64,000 nucleotides of DNA, from assembly GCF_011734195.1 (NCBI RefSeq), contig NZ_JAANTH010000001.1, positions 1,240,001-1,304,000 on the forward strand, read 5' to 3'. The DNA is from Halobacterium sp. R2-5. GTDB taxonomy: Archaea; Halobacteriota; Halobacteria; Halobacteriales; Halobacteriaceae. The notes under the pieces are model-generated. The model was not told the origin of the DNA and ran no database searches. It worked only from the letters and a program-made list of their open reading frames with translations. Positions 7,862-15,807 of this stretch are shown here, in pieces. The number at the start of each line of letters is the position of its first letter. The stretch's first letter is position 1. A program made the position numbers and the translations under genes.

Positions 7862-9679
7862 ATGGGGTACGCGCCGATAGAGAACTACGGCCTCGTCGGG
7901 AATCTCGAAACGTGCGCACTGGTCGGCGACGACGGCTCCGTCGACTGGTGTTGTTTCCCGCACCTGGAATCCGGGAGCGTGTTCGCCGCGATTCTCGACG
8001 ACGAGACGGGCGGCCACTTCGACGTCCGGCCCAGCGGCGCCTTCGAGTCCGAGCAGTCGTACGTCGAGCGGACCAACGTCCTCGAGACGACGTTCTCCGT
8101 GGACGGCGGCGAGGCCGTGCTGACGGACTTCATGCCGGTCAGGCACGCCCGGTCGGCGACGACGCTCGCCACGCCGGCGCTCGTCAGGCGGGTCGCGTGC
8201 ACGAGCGGAGCCGTCGAACTCGACGTGGAGTTCCGCCCGCGCTTCGACTACGCGCGCGCCGAGACCGTCCTCGAACCGACCGACTACGGCGTCGCTGCGC
8301 GCGCCGGCGGCGACCAGCTCAACCTCCACAGGTCGCTGTCCGTCGACCAGGACGCGGACGTCGCGCACACGACGCTCGCGCTCGACGAGGGCGACTCCGT
8401 CTGGTACCTCGCCCAGTACGGCCAGCCGGAACGAGAGTTCCCGTCCTACGAGGAGCTCCACGACGATACGGTGCGGTACTGGCACAGCTGGCTGCGCGGC
8501 TGTCGAAACGAGCGGGAAGCCGCCGACAGCTGGTCGGCTGCCGCGGTCCGTTCGCTGCTCGTGCTGCGGCTGCTCATCCACCAGCCGACCGGCGCCATCG
8601 CCGCCGCACCGACGACGTCGCTCCCGGAGGAAGTCGGCGGCGTCCGCAACTGGGACTACCGGTTCAGCTGGCTGCGGGACTCCGCGCTCACCATCCGGAC
8701 GCTCGTCCGCATGGGGTGCCGGGAGGAAGCCCGCGGGTTCGTCGAGTGGTGCCGCAACATCATGTACCAGGGCGACCCCAGCGACGCCGCCCGGCCGTTC
8801 TACCACCCCCTGTACGGCCTCCACGGAGAGACCGACATCGTGGAGGAAGTGATTCCGAACCTCGAAGGCTACCGCGAGTCCGCGCCCGTTCGCGTCGGGA
8901 ACGCCGCCGTCGACCAGCGCCAGCTCGACGTCTACGGGGAGCTCGTCCTCGCGATCTACGAGATGGCCCGCTATCAGGAGGTCGTCACCGACCGGCTCTG
9001 GGATACCGTGACGGACATCGTGGAGTACGTCTGCGAGGCCTGGACGGAGCCCGACAGCGGCATCTGGGAGGTCCGCAGCGAGCCCCGGCACTTCGTCCAC
9101 TCGAAGGTGATGTGCTGGGTCGCCGTCGACCGCGCCATCAGAATCGCCACTCGGAGGGGCTTCGACGCGCCCGTCGAGACCTGGACGGACGAGCGCGCGG
9201 AGATCAAGGCGGCGATTCTCGACCGCGGCTACGACGAGGACCGCGGGTCGTTCGTGCGGGCGTTCGGGTCGGAGCAGCTCGACGCGGTCGCGCTCCGCAT
9301 GTCGATTCTGGAGTTCCTGCCGCCCGACGACCCCCGCATCGTGAGCACCATCGAGACTATCCGCGACAAGCTCGCGACGGAGGACGGGCTCGTGTACCGC
9401 TACTTCGGGGAGGACGGCATTCCCGGGCACGAGAACCCGTTCGTGCTGTGCTCGTTCTGGCTCGTGCAGTCGCTGTTCCGCGCGGGCCGCGAAGACGAGG
9501 CCGAAACGGTCTACGAGAACGTGATGGAGTACGTCTCCCCGCTCGGTCTGTTCGCCGAGGAGATCGAGCCGGAGACGGGCGAACACCGGGGGAACTTCCC
9601 GCAGGCGTTCAGCCACATCGGGCTCGTCCAGTGCGCCCGTCACTTCCACACCTCCCAGGACGCCGACGTTCCCGAGTGA
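7862..9679 (+). CDS. Glycoside hydrolase family 15 protein (glucoamylase / trehalase type)
   Basis: 605 residues from the ATG at 7862, chosen because MGYAPIENYGLVGNLETCALV is the standard GH15 N-terminus (YxPIxDYGLIGN). The N-terminal 230 residues form the beta-sandwich domain. The (alpha/alpha)6 barrel begins near VGGVRNWDYRFSWLRDSA, the family signature. The C-terminal block EEIEPETGEHRGNFPQAFSHI also matches. Family members hydrolyse alpha-glucosidic bonds (starch ends, dextrins or trehalose). There is no signal peptide, so it acts in the cytoplasm, perhaps on trehalose as an osmolyte or on glycogen-like polymers. Substrate is not decidable from sequence. Confidence 0.9.
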   Translation: MGYAPIENYGLVGNLETCALVGDDGSVDWCCFPHLESGSVFAAILDDETGGHFDVRPSGAFESEQSYVERTNVLETTFSVDGGEAVLTDFMPVRHARSATTLATPALVRRVACTSGAVELDVEFRPRFDYARAETVLEPTDYGVAARAGGDQLNLHRSLSVDQDADVAHTTLALDEGDSVWYLAQYGQPEREFPSYEELHDDTVRYWHSWLRGCRNEREAADSWSAAAVRSLLVLRLLIHQPTGAIAAAPTTSLPEEVGGVRNWDYRFSWLRDSALTIRTLVRMGCREEARGFVEWCRNIMYQGDPSDAARPFYHPLYGLHGETDIVEEVIPNLEGYRESAPVRVGNAAVDQRQLDVYGELVLAIYEMARYQEVVTDRLWDTVTDIVEYVCEAWTEPDSGIWEVRSEPRHFVHSKVMCWVAVDRAIRIATRRGFDAPVETWTDERAEIKAAILDRGYDEDRGSFVRAFGSEQLDAVALRMSILEFLPPDDPRIVSTIETIRDKLATEDGLVYRYFGEDGIPGHENPFVLCSFWLVQSLFRAGREDEAETVYENVMEYVSPLGLFAEEIEPETGEHRGNFPQAFSHIGLVQCARHFHTSQDADVPE

Positions 9680-9860
9680 CTCCCCAGAAGCCAGCCGAAA
9701 CGCGGCGGCTGGTCGCGTTACCGAACACCTTATCGTCGTCTCTCCGCCCGTACAGGCGACAACGAGGGTGTTACGTGGACAGTACTGAGGGGGAGACGCG
9801 GTCGCCCGAACCACCAATTTCTATATTGCATCATACGATTTACGCGTTGGTTTTCGAGCG
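9680..9860. other. Intergenic stretch between convergent genes, AT-rich at its right half
   Basis: This 181-base gap separates the GH15 stop from the recombinase stop. The right part (about 9815-9860) is clearly AT-rich for this genome. I see no gene, tRNA or strong hairpin. It may act as a bidirectional termination region. Confidence 0.4.
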
Positions 9861-10904
9861 TTACGTCAGCGAGTAGATGTAGTCCAGGTAGACGCGACGG
9901 ACCCGGTCGCCCCAGTTGTGGGTGTACGTGTCGATGACGTCGTCGGCGACGTCCCCGCGGAGGTACTTCACGATGCCGCGGTCTCCGGTCCTGTCCCGGA
10001 GGTGCGTAGTGAAGAAGTGCCGGAAGTAGTGGGGCGTGACGTTCTCCGCGGCGTCCGCGCCGCTACGGTACCAGCCCTCGCGTTCGGCGTGCTCGCGCAC
10101 CGCCGAGCGCACCATCTCCGGCGTGAGCCGCTGTCCCCACGCGTCTCGCGTACTCGCGAACAGGGGCTCCGCGGGGGACGGCGTGTCTGGTCGAATCGCC
10201 AGCCAGCGCACGAGCGCGGCCTTCAGCTCTCCGTCCACGGGGACGAGCGTCGCGCGTTTGCGCTTGTTCGAGGCCGTCCGCTCCTCGCCGTTCGCGACCT
10301 CACCGCGGCTCACGTCCGGGTCGACGAACAACGTGTCCGGGTGCCCCTCGAGCTGCGGCCGCGTCCCGAGGTCGTAGGCCTCGCTCACTCGCGGTTCGTC
10401 CAGCGCGACGTCCCGGAGGTCGAGGTTGCAGAGCTCGCCCACCCGGACCCCGGTCTTCAGCAGCGTCAGCATGACTGCGCGGTCGAGCGGGTGCGTGACG
10501 CCGTCGACGAACGCCCGCATCCCCGGAATCGAGATCTCCCGCCGCGTCGGGTCCGTGTCGATGGCTTCGTCCATCTCCTGGGTGACCAGCGTCATCGGGT
10601 TGCCGTCGAACTCCCCGACCTGAGTCATGTAGCCGTAGAACCGGTTCAGGTAGGAGGCGTACGTCGCGACCGTGCTGTCCGCGTGGTCGCCGCGGAGCTC
10701 GTGCACCCACGCCAGGCAGTCCCGGCGGTCTGCCTCCGCGGGCGTCGTCGCTGTCTCGGCGAGGAACGCCTCGAACTCCCGGAGGACGCGCCCGTAGGCC
10801 TCGCACGTCCGCTCGGACTTTCCGTGGTAGGACATGTCTTCGAGGAAGTACTCGATCGGGTCCTCGACGCCTCCGCCCCGGGACCGGCCCGCGCGCTCGC
10901 TCAT
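9861..10904 (-). CDS. Tyrosine recombinase / integrase (XerC/D-like)
   Basis: 347 residues. The N-terminal SAM-like core-binding domain (about 14-110) is followed by the catalytic domain. I see the first Arg in TGVRVGEL (Arg154), the HxxR box HYFRHFFTTHLRDR (His292, Arg295), the second His in TYTHNW (about 329) and a nucleophile candidate Tyr339 ten residues later. All elements needed for strand cleavage are present. It is transcribed after the DUF5805 gene with a 4-base ATGA overlap, a pairing that recurs in haloarchaea as far as I recall. It sits beside AT-richer, gene-poor DNA, so it may be a chromosomal Xer homologue or an island integrase. Confidence 0.85.
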   Translation of the reverse strand: MSERAGRSRGGGVEDPIEYFLEDMSYHGKSERTCEAYGRVLREFEAFLAETATTPAEADRRDCLAWVHELRGDHADSTVATYASYLNRFYGYMTQVGEFDGNPMTLVTQEMDEAIDTDPTRREISIPGMRAFVDGVTHPLDRAVMLTLLKTGVRVGELCNLDLRDVALDEPRVSEAYDLGTRPQLEGHPDTLFVDPDVSRGEVANGEERTASNKRKRATLVPVDGELKAALVRWLAIRPDTPSPAEPLFASTRDAWGQRLTPEMVRSAVREHAEREGWYRSGADAAENVTPHYFRHFFTTHLRDRTGDRGIVKYLRGDVADDVIDTYTHNWGDRVRRVYLDYIYSLT

Positions 10905-11275
10905 CGGTCGCCCCGCAGCACGTAGCCGTTCTCACGGGGGTCGTGGCGAATCCGGCCGGCGTCCTCTAGTTCCTGGACGGTCTCGTAGAGCCTGTCCTCG
11001 AAGTCCCCGGAGAGCTCGGCGACCAGTTCGTCCCACGACAGCACTCCCTCGGAGAGCGAATCGAGGACCCGGTCTTCGAGGCCGCTCCCCCCAGGGGTAG
11101 CGTCCCCAGAACCACCTTCCTCGCGGCCGGTCAGGAACCCTCGCCGCCCGGCCTGTACCATCGTCCTGAGGTACTCGCTCTGGGACATGTCCAGCTCGTC
11201 GGCGTGCTCGCTCCACCGCTCTTTCTGCTCTGTCGGCACGTACGTCTTCGCGACTGCGCGGTCCTCGCCGGCCAT
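10901..11275 (-). CDS. DUF5805-like DNA-binding protein
   Basis: 124 residues. The N-terminal part (AKTYVPTEQKERWSEHADE ... SQSEYLRTMVQAG) looks like a ribbon-helix-helix segment. The C-terminal part (about 60-124: LEDRVLDSLSEGVLSWDELVAELSG ... LQELEDAGRIRHD-like) looks like a small winged helix. The ATG at 11275 is the first in frame. It precedes and overlaps the recombinase gene by 4 bases, so the two are co-expressed and probably act together, for example as accessory or directionality factor plus recombinase. A perfect inverted repeat lies 44-63 bases upstream and could be its own operator. Confidence 0.75.
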   Translation of the reverse strand: MAGEDRAVAKTYVPTEQKERWSEHADELDMSQSEYLRTMVQAGRRGFLTGREEGGSGDATPGGSGLEDRVLDSLSEGVLSWDELVAELSGDFEDRLYETVQELEDAGRIRHDPRENGYVLRGDR

Positions 11276-11318
11276 GCTCGTCGGATTTCACCCCGCGCAC
11301 TTCAGTGTTCCCCTACAA

Positions 11319-11338
11319 GTGATAAGGGCATTTATCAC
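11319..11338. promoter_or_regulatory. Inverted repeat upstream of the DUF5805-recombinase pair (candidate operator)
   Basis: Perfect 7-base arms GTGATAA (11319-11325) and TTATCAC (11332-11338) flank 6 bases. It lies in the leader or promoter of the minus-strand DUF5805 gene, and its AT-rich arms may overlap the TATA element. Its symmetry fits binding of a dimeric ribbon-helix-helix protein, perhaps autoregulation. Confidence 0.45.
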
Positions 11339-11934
11339 TCTGGACGAGGCCTGTTCTGGTGCCAATGTGGTGCTACTATTCTTGATTATTTCGCTTCTTG
11401 CACCTTCTAGAATGATATTCGACCTCTACATGTAGTGCTGGATTCCGTGATAAGGATAATCCACGGGCGGAGTCTCTCTTCGGTCTCTGCACAGATCACG
11501 TCCAACTTTGACGGGGCCGCGACTGGCGTTCCACTCCGAGGCGGGACCGTTGTTGTAGAAGTCCTCCTTCGTATCCGGGATGCTGCTTCAGCAACTGCTC
11601 GCAGTTCCCTGGCGACGACGGGCAGCCCTACGATTGCATCTTCGGCCCCCGGGCTGTTCGATCTACTGTCAGGCGCGACACGCGAGCGTGTAGGAGGCTA
11701 CCTCTACTCACGGGTGAAGAACCGAGGAAGCCGGAATCAGTCGGTCCCACCCACAGATGATAGCGGGAGGCGACTGCACGGTGGCTACTCGGCGGCGCCT
11801 CGCGCTCACGACGAGACACGGGGCTGTTCCGCTCGCCGGCAGCCCCGAGAGGAGACGCGTCTCGGTTGTGATATTCGTGGCCGAATCGGTCACCCGCTGA
11901 TGCTCGATCCGTCGTCTCGGCGCTCGTCCGAAGT
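11339..11934. other. AT-richer gene-poor stretch with no supported gene
   Basis: About 600 bases have lower G+C and no reading frame with the G/C-rich third positions typical of this genome. Frames on both strands are short, rich in Ser/Arg and interrupted. A minus-strand stretch near 11475-11600 reads like protein (SIPDTKEDFYNNGPASEWN...), but I cannot match it to a family and it soon meets stops. Its position next to a recombinase suggests decayed accessory DNA. Confidence 0.45.
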
Positions 11935-12339
11935 CGACGCGCCCGGCACTCTTCGATAGGGGCGTCGAGTTCGTCGTCGTGGACCGTCACGAGGACGTTC
12001 GACTTCGTGTTGGACCTGTACACGGCGAGCGGAAACGACGCGAGGCTCGACGGGGGCTTTCTCGACGAACACGTCGAACGAACTCCCCTCGGGCTCGTCG
12101 ATTCGGGACAGGATGTCGCGGTGGTCGTCCGCGGGAACGTCGACCGTCCCGGAGATGGGCGTGGACTCCCCGATTATCCCGGCCGTGACCGCCAGCCCGG
12201 CGTTGGCTACGTCGACGAAGGTCAGGTTCGCGACGGCGCGGGAGACGAGTTCGGTGCTCGTGTGGGTCCCGTCGTCGTCAGTAAGACAGTCAGTGAAGAC
12301 GGGTGGGGCGGCCGCACTGGCCGTCTGCCGGTGGGGCAC
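11935..12339 (-). pseudogene. Probable frameshifted remnant of an unknown haloarchaeal protein
   Basis: The minus strand from ATG 12339 codes for about 95 residues with good haloarchaeal codon use (MPHRQTASAAAP ... SRIDEPEGSSFDVFVEKAPVEP). Codon quality then moves to another frame near 12025-12040, continuing as FPLAVYRSNTKSNVLVTVHDDELDAP until about 11935. A single frameshift would join the two parts into one open protein of about 135 residues. I do not recognise the family. It could instead be a genuine short CDS (complement 11890-12339) with a poor C-terminus. Its place in AT-richer DNA supports decay. Confidence 0.4.
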
Positions 12340-12648
12340 ACCCTGAGCGCCTTCGCGGGCCGACGAATACCTCGTTGAGCGTACTGTTCGTCACTGACTA
12401 CCAAGACACCTCGGCCGCGATGTGAACGAATAAATCAAATGCAGCTATATCAATTTAGGGCGCGTGTTCGGACCTATCGTGTCGCACCGGCGCCGGATTC
12501 CGTCGTTTCATCACCTCACGCGCTACGGTCTCTACCGAGCGTTTGCTCGGAGCGTGGCGAGCGCGCGGACGCGCCCGGGACGGGTAGACGTTCCCGGAGG
12601 CTGGGACCGAGGGAAACCCGCTTTTCCGCGGCGAGCGAACGCGCTCGC
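12340..12648. other. Intergenic region before the SRPBCC gene
   Basis: No gene is supported here. An AT-rich patch at about 12423-12462 (aataaatcaaatgcagc and following) looks promoter-like but lies about 190 bases before the next start. The remainder is ordinary GC-rich DNA. Confidence 0.35.
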
Positions 12649-13065
12649 ATGAACGACGTCACGGAGACGCGGCGAATCGCGGCGCCGCCCGCGGCCGTCG
12701 AGGACGCCACGACGGACCTCGAAGCGTTCGTGCGCTCGGCGGGCTTCGACGAGGTCGACGTCGACGGGGAGACGATTCGCGTCGCGAACAGCGTGGGTAT
12801 CGCGGACATCGTACTGGAACTGGAAGTCGTCGACCGGGAGGGCGCGGCGCTCGCGTACGAGCAGCGCGAGGGGATCTTCGGGCAGATGTGGACGAGCTAC
12901 GCCGTCGAGGCGCGCGCGGACGGCGAGGAGTCCGAAGTAATTGCGCAGACGGCGTTCTCGCTGGACGTCCCCGTCGTCGGCGACGTGCTGGACGCGACGC
13001 TCATCGAGCGCCAGCGCCGCAAGGAACTGCGCGCGCAACTCGACTGGCTGGAGGCGGAGACGTAA
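12649..13065 (+). CDS. SRPBCC-superfamily (START/polyketide-cyclase-like) protein
   Basis: 138 residues starting MNDVTETRRIAAPPAAVEDATT. The opening motif (xxRxIAAPPxxVxxxxxD) and the alternating beta strands ending in a long C-terminal helix (LIERQRRKELRAQLDWLEAE) are typical of the SRPBCC helix-grip fold that encloses hydrophobic ligands. It is usually cytoplasmic. No ligand or pathway can be named. It stands alone between the gene-poor region and the arylsulfotransferase-like gene, which has its own AT-rich promoter region at 13085-13140. Confidence 0.7.
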   Translation: MNDVTETRRIAAPPAAVEDATTDLEAFVRSAGFDEVDVDGETIRVANSVGIADIVLELEVVDREGAALAYEQREGIFGQMWTSYAVEARADGEESEVIAQTAFSLDVPVVGDVLDATLIERQRRKELRAQLDWLEAET

Positions 13066-13147
13066 CAGCAGTTGCTATCGCGACTTCGAAACACCTGGTA
13101 TAGAACTCGTAAATACGCCTTTTGTAAAGTATCCTGAACTGACGTGT

Positions 13148-14515
13148 ATGCGCACCACGACGGCGTTCAGGGTCGTGTTCGCCTCGGCCATCCTCGTGTC
13201 GTCGGCCCTCCTCGTCGCCTCCGCGGTTCCCACAACCGCCGAGAACACGGACGAACAGACCCAATCCGACTGGAGTCTCACCGTCGCCGACGGGTACAAC
13301 ACGAGCAACCCCGGCGAGCGGACCACCGTCGTCACCGCACACGTCACCGGCGGCGACATCTGGCAGTACTCCCTGAACGGCACACTGCTGTACCACGACG
13401 ACACCCACGACGCCTACTGGGACGTCGACCCGGTCCCCAACGAGTCGAACTCGGTCGTGTACGTCGCCACCGACGAAGTCCACAACGAGTCGCTGTGTGA
13501 CCCCGTCGGCGACGACGAGTCCTGCTACCGCCAGATCATCGAGCGCGCGAACCTCACGACCGGCGAGACCGAGGTGCTGTACTCGCGCGTGGACCCGACG
13601 GACTACCGGCAGTGGCACGACGCCGACCGGGTCGGCGACTCGCGGTACGTCGTCGGGGACATGCACGCCGACGAGGTGTTCGTCGTGAACACCACCACCG
13701 GCATCGTCACGTGGGAGTGGAACATGCAGAACCACTTCTCGCTCGATTCGGGCGGGCAGTACCCCGACGACTGGGCGCACATCAACGACGTCGAGCAGCT
13801 CGAAGACGGGCGCATCATGGTGAGTCCCCGCAACCACGACCAGGTGATCTTCCTCGACCCAGAGACCGGCCTCCAGGAAAACTGGACGATCGGCGCGGAC
13901 GACCGCTTCAGCGTGCTCGACGGCCAGCACAACCCGGACTACTTCGACGAGTCCGCGGGCGGGCCCGCCGTGTTGATCGCGGACTCGAACAACAACCGCA
14001 CCATCGAGTACGCGCGGACCGAAGCCGGCGGCTGGGAGCAGTCCTGGGTGTGGCAGGACGAGCGGCTCACGTGGCCGCGCGACGCGGACCGACTGCCGAA
14101 CGGCCACACGCTCATCACCGACACCAGGGGCGGGCGAGTCGTCGAGATAAACGAACAGGGGGAGGTCGTGTGGAACCTGACCCGTGTGGGCCACAGCGAG
14201 GGCGGGTACGCGGCGTACGAGGCCGAGCGACTGAACACGGGTGACGAGAGCGCCGGCGGTGAGAGCGCCGCCTCACTCGGTCTGACCTCGCGAACCGCCC
14301 AGGACGACGAGGACAGCGCCGCGAGAGACGCGAACGCCTCGGACGCCGGACTCGTACCCGAGAGCGTCTCGAACACCGCCAGTGGCGTCGTCCAGGCGCT
14401 GCTCGGCCTCCCCGCCTGGGTGCTGCTCGCGACCATCGCCGCCACCGCGCTGGCGTGGTTCGGCGTCGAACTGTGGCACGACGACGGCGCCATCCAGGGC
14501 GCCCCAAGACGATAG
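13148..14515 (+). CDS. Membrane-anchored arylsulfotransferase-like beta-propeller protein
   Basis: 455 residues from ATG 13148. An N-terminal signal peptide or anchor covers about residues 6-30. Propeller repeats follow, with motifs WAHINDVEQLEDGRIMVSPRN, VLIADSNNNRTIEYA and RDADRLPNGHTLITDTRGGRVVEIN. These W-H-x-N and N-G-x-T/(L/I)-x-(T/S) blades are characteristic of ASST/PQQ-like families found in haloarchaea. A Ser/Ala/Asp-rich linker and one C-terminal membrane helix (about 420-440) end the protein, so the propeller faces outward. Sulfotransferase activity is not assured. It lies 150 bases upstream of the oxidase cluster, in the same direction. Confidence 0.7.
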   Translation: MRTTTAFRVVFASAILVSSALLVASAVPTTAENTDEQTQSDWSLTVADGYNTSNPGERTTVVTAHVTGGDIWQYSLNGTLLYHDDTHDAYWDVDPVPNESNSVVYVATDEVHNESLCDPVGDDESCYRQIIERANLTTGETEVLYSRVDPTDYRQWHDADRVGDSRYVVGDMHADEVFVVNTTTGIVTWEWNMQNHFSLDSGGQYPDDWAHINDVEQLEDGRIMVSPRNHDQVIFLDPETGLQENWTIGADDRFSVLDGQHNPDYFDESAGGPAVLIADSNNNRTIEYARTEAGGWEQSWVWQDERLTWPRDADRLPNGHTLITDTRGGRVVEINEQGEVVWNLTRVGHSEGGYAAYEAERLNTGDESAGGESAASLGLTSRTAQDDEDSAARDANASDAGLVPESVSNTASGVVQALLGLPAWVLLATIAATALAWFGVELWHDDGAIQGAPRR

Positions 14516-14665
14516 AACGGCGGCTCCCGGAAATCGGGTAGCGGCCTGTACCGGCCGACAGTTTCGTTCTCGACTCCGAATAGAGCGACCCGTTGTCAGC
14601 TACTGGTAACCCTGACGAACGCGTTCGGGGCAACTTCCTCCGGGGGTGCGCGACGACGCTCGACT

Positions 14666-14818
14666 ATGTCCAGTGACACGACCGACGGGGACAGCCCGCC
14701 GTGGCCCCAACAGCTCCTCGACAGCGAGTGGCTGCTGGCGGGCGCGGCCATCCTGTACTTCATGGTCTCGTACGTCCTGTGGGGTGTAATCGACATCTTC
14801 ACCGTTCCCGCGGGGTGA
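14666..14818 (+). CDS. Small single-helix membrane subunit of the haem-copper oxidase (CbaD-like)
   Basis: 50 residues (MSSDTTDGDSPPWPQQ ...) with one membrane helix at about residues 22-43 (WLLAGAAILYFMVSYVLWGVI). It ends 4 bases before the start of subunit II, so co-translation with the oxidase genes is very likely. Haloarchaeal ba3-type oxidase clusters carry a comparable tiny subunit. The call rests on size, topology and position, since the sequence itself is too short for a firm family match. Confidence 0.65.
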   Translation: MSSDTTDGDSPPWPQQLLDSEWLLAGAAILYFMVSYVLWGVIDIFTVPAG

Positions 14819-14822
14819 CACG

Positions 14823-15806
14823 ATGGGCGACGACGATCACTCCCCGCTCGACTCCCCGGAGGGCGACTGGTGGAATCAGTCGGTCAACCGCCGGGAGTCC
14901 ATCTGGCTGGGCATCTCGGGCGCGTGGGCGGTGTCGCTGTTCGGCTGGATGGTCGGCTGGACGCAGTTCGGCGAGCAGAACCAGACCGGCGAGACCTACG
15001 AGGTGACCACGGAGCGCTACCGCCAGAAGGTCCAGTCGTTCAAGGACTCGGCGGGCGCGCTCGACGTGGACGGCGAGGAACTGCTCGTGCCGGACGGAAA
15101 CGACGTCTACGTCGGCGCGCTCCAGTGGGGCTGGGACGGCCTCCCGGTCGTGCTGCGCCCGGGCGAGACGTACAAGTTCCACCTCGGCTCCTACGACGTC
15201 CAGCACGGGTTCGGCGTGCGCCCGGAGGGCAACCTCAGCAAGCAGATTTCCCTCCAGATTCTCCCCGGCTACGAGTGGGTGCTGGAGATGTCCTTCGACG
15301 AGACCGGCACCTACCACGTCGTCTGTAACGAGTTCTGTGGCGTCGGCCACCGCTCGATGCACGGCACGTTCGTCGTGCGCGACCACGAGCCGGTCGAGAC
15401 CGGCAGCAGCAACTCGGGCGAGGAATCCGGCGCCGCCTACGACGGCTGGTTCACGAGCGACGCGCGCGGCGGCGCGACCGAGACTTTCGAGGGCTCGCCG
15501 ACGGACGCCACCGACCAGAGCGAGGTCACCGTCGACGTCGGCGCGGAGGGGAACGGCGGGCCGTACGCGTTCGGCCCGACCGCCGTCCAGGTGTCCTCGG
15601 GGACGACGGTGAACTTCGAGTGGGTCTCGGACAACCACAACGTCCTCGTGGAGTCCCAGCCCGACGGCGCGGGCTGGCAGGGCGTCGAGTCCTTCGAGAA
15701 CGAGGGGTACAGCGACTCGGTCACGTTCGAGGAACGGGGCGTCTACACGTACTACTGCGAGCCCCACCTCGGCATGGGGATGAAGGGCGTCGTGGAGGTG
15801 GTCTGA
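14823..15806 (+). CDS. Haem-copper oxidase subunit II fused to a halocyanin (blue-copper) domain
   Basis: 327 residues. One membrane helix (about 26-46) leads to an external CuA domain. The CuA ligands are complete: His128 (DVQHGF) and CNEFCGVGHRSM (Cys168, Cys172, His176, Met179). After a Ser/Gly/Glu linker (about 190-232), a second cupredoxin follows with His272 (NHN), Cys312, His315 and Met318 or Met320 (YYCEPHLGMGM), which is a type-1 copper site of halocyanin type. The fusion puts a blue-copper electron donor on the CuA acceptor. The gene ends 1 base before subunit I begins. Electrons probably flow from the halocyanin to CuA and then to the haems of subunit I. Confidence 0.9.
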   Translation: MGDDDHSPLDSPEGDWWNQSVNRRESIWLGISGAWAVSLFGWMVGWTQFGEQNQTGETYEVTTERYRQKVQSFKDSAGALDVDGEELLVPDGNDVYVGALQWGWDGLPVVLRPGETYKFHLGSYDVQHGFGVRPEGNLSKQISLQILPGYEWVLEMSFDETGTYHVVCNEFCGVGHRSMHGTFVVRDHEPVETGSSNSGEESGAAYDGWFTSDARGGATETFEGSPTDATDQSEVTVDVGAEGNGGPYAFGPTAVQVSSGTTVNFEWVSDNHNVLVESQPDGAGWQGVESFENEGYSDSVTFEERGVYTYYCEPHLGMGMKGVVEVV

Positions 15807-15807
15807 G

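Noticed and set aside
11400-11650. Possible transposase remnant near the recombinase
   Set aside because: Short protein-like pieces exist on the minus strand, but no DDE or HUH motif and no terminal inverted repeats could be found.
11435-11959. Plus-strand open frame of 174 codons in the gene-poor region
   Set aside because: Third codon positions are not GC-rich, composition is Ser/Thr/Arg-heavy and no motif is seen.
9680-12648. Attachment sites or a tRNA gene that would mark an integrated element
   Set aside because: I found no tRNA-like sequence and no convincing pair of direct repeats flanking the recombinase region.
14823-15806. Subunit II and halocyanin as two separate genes
   Set aside because: The reading frame is continuous with good codon bias through the linker, and there is no stop or start between the domains.
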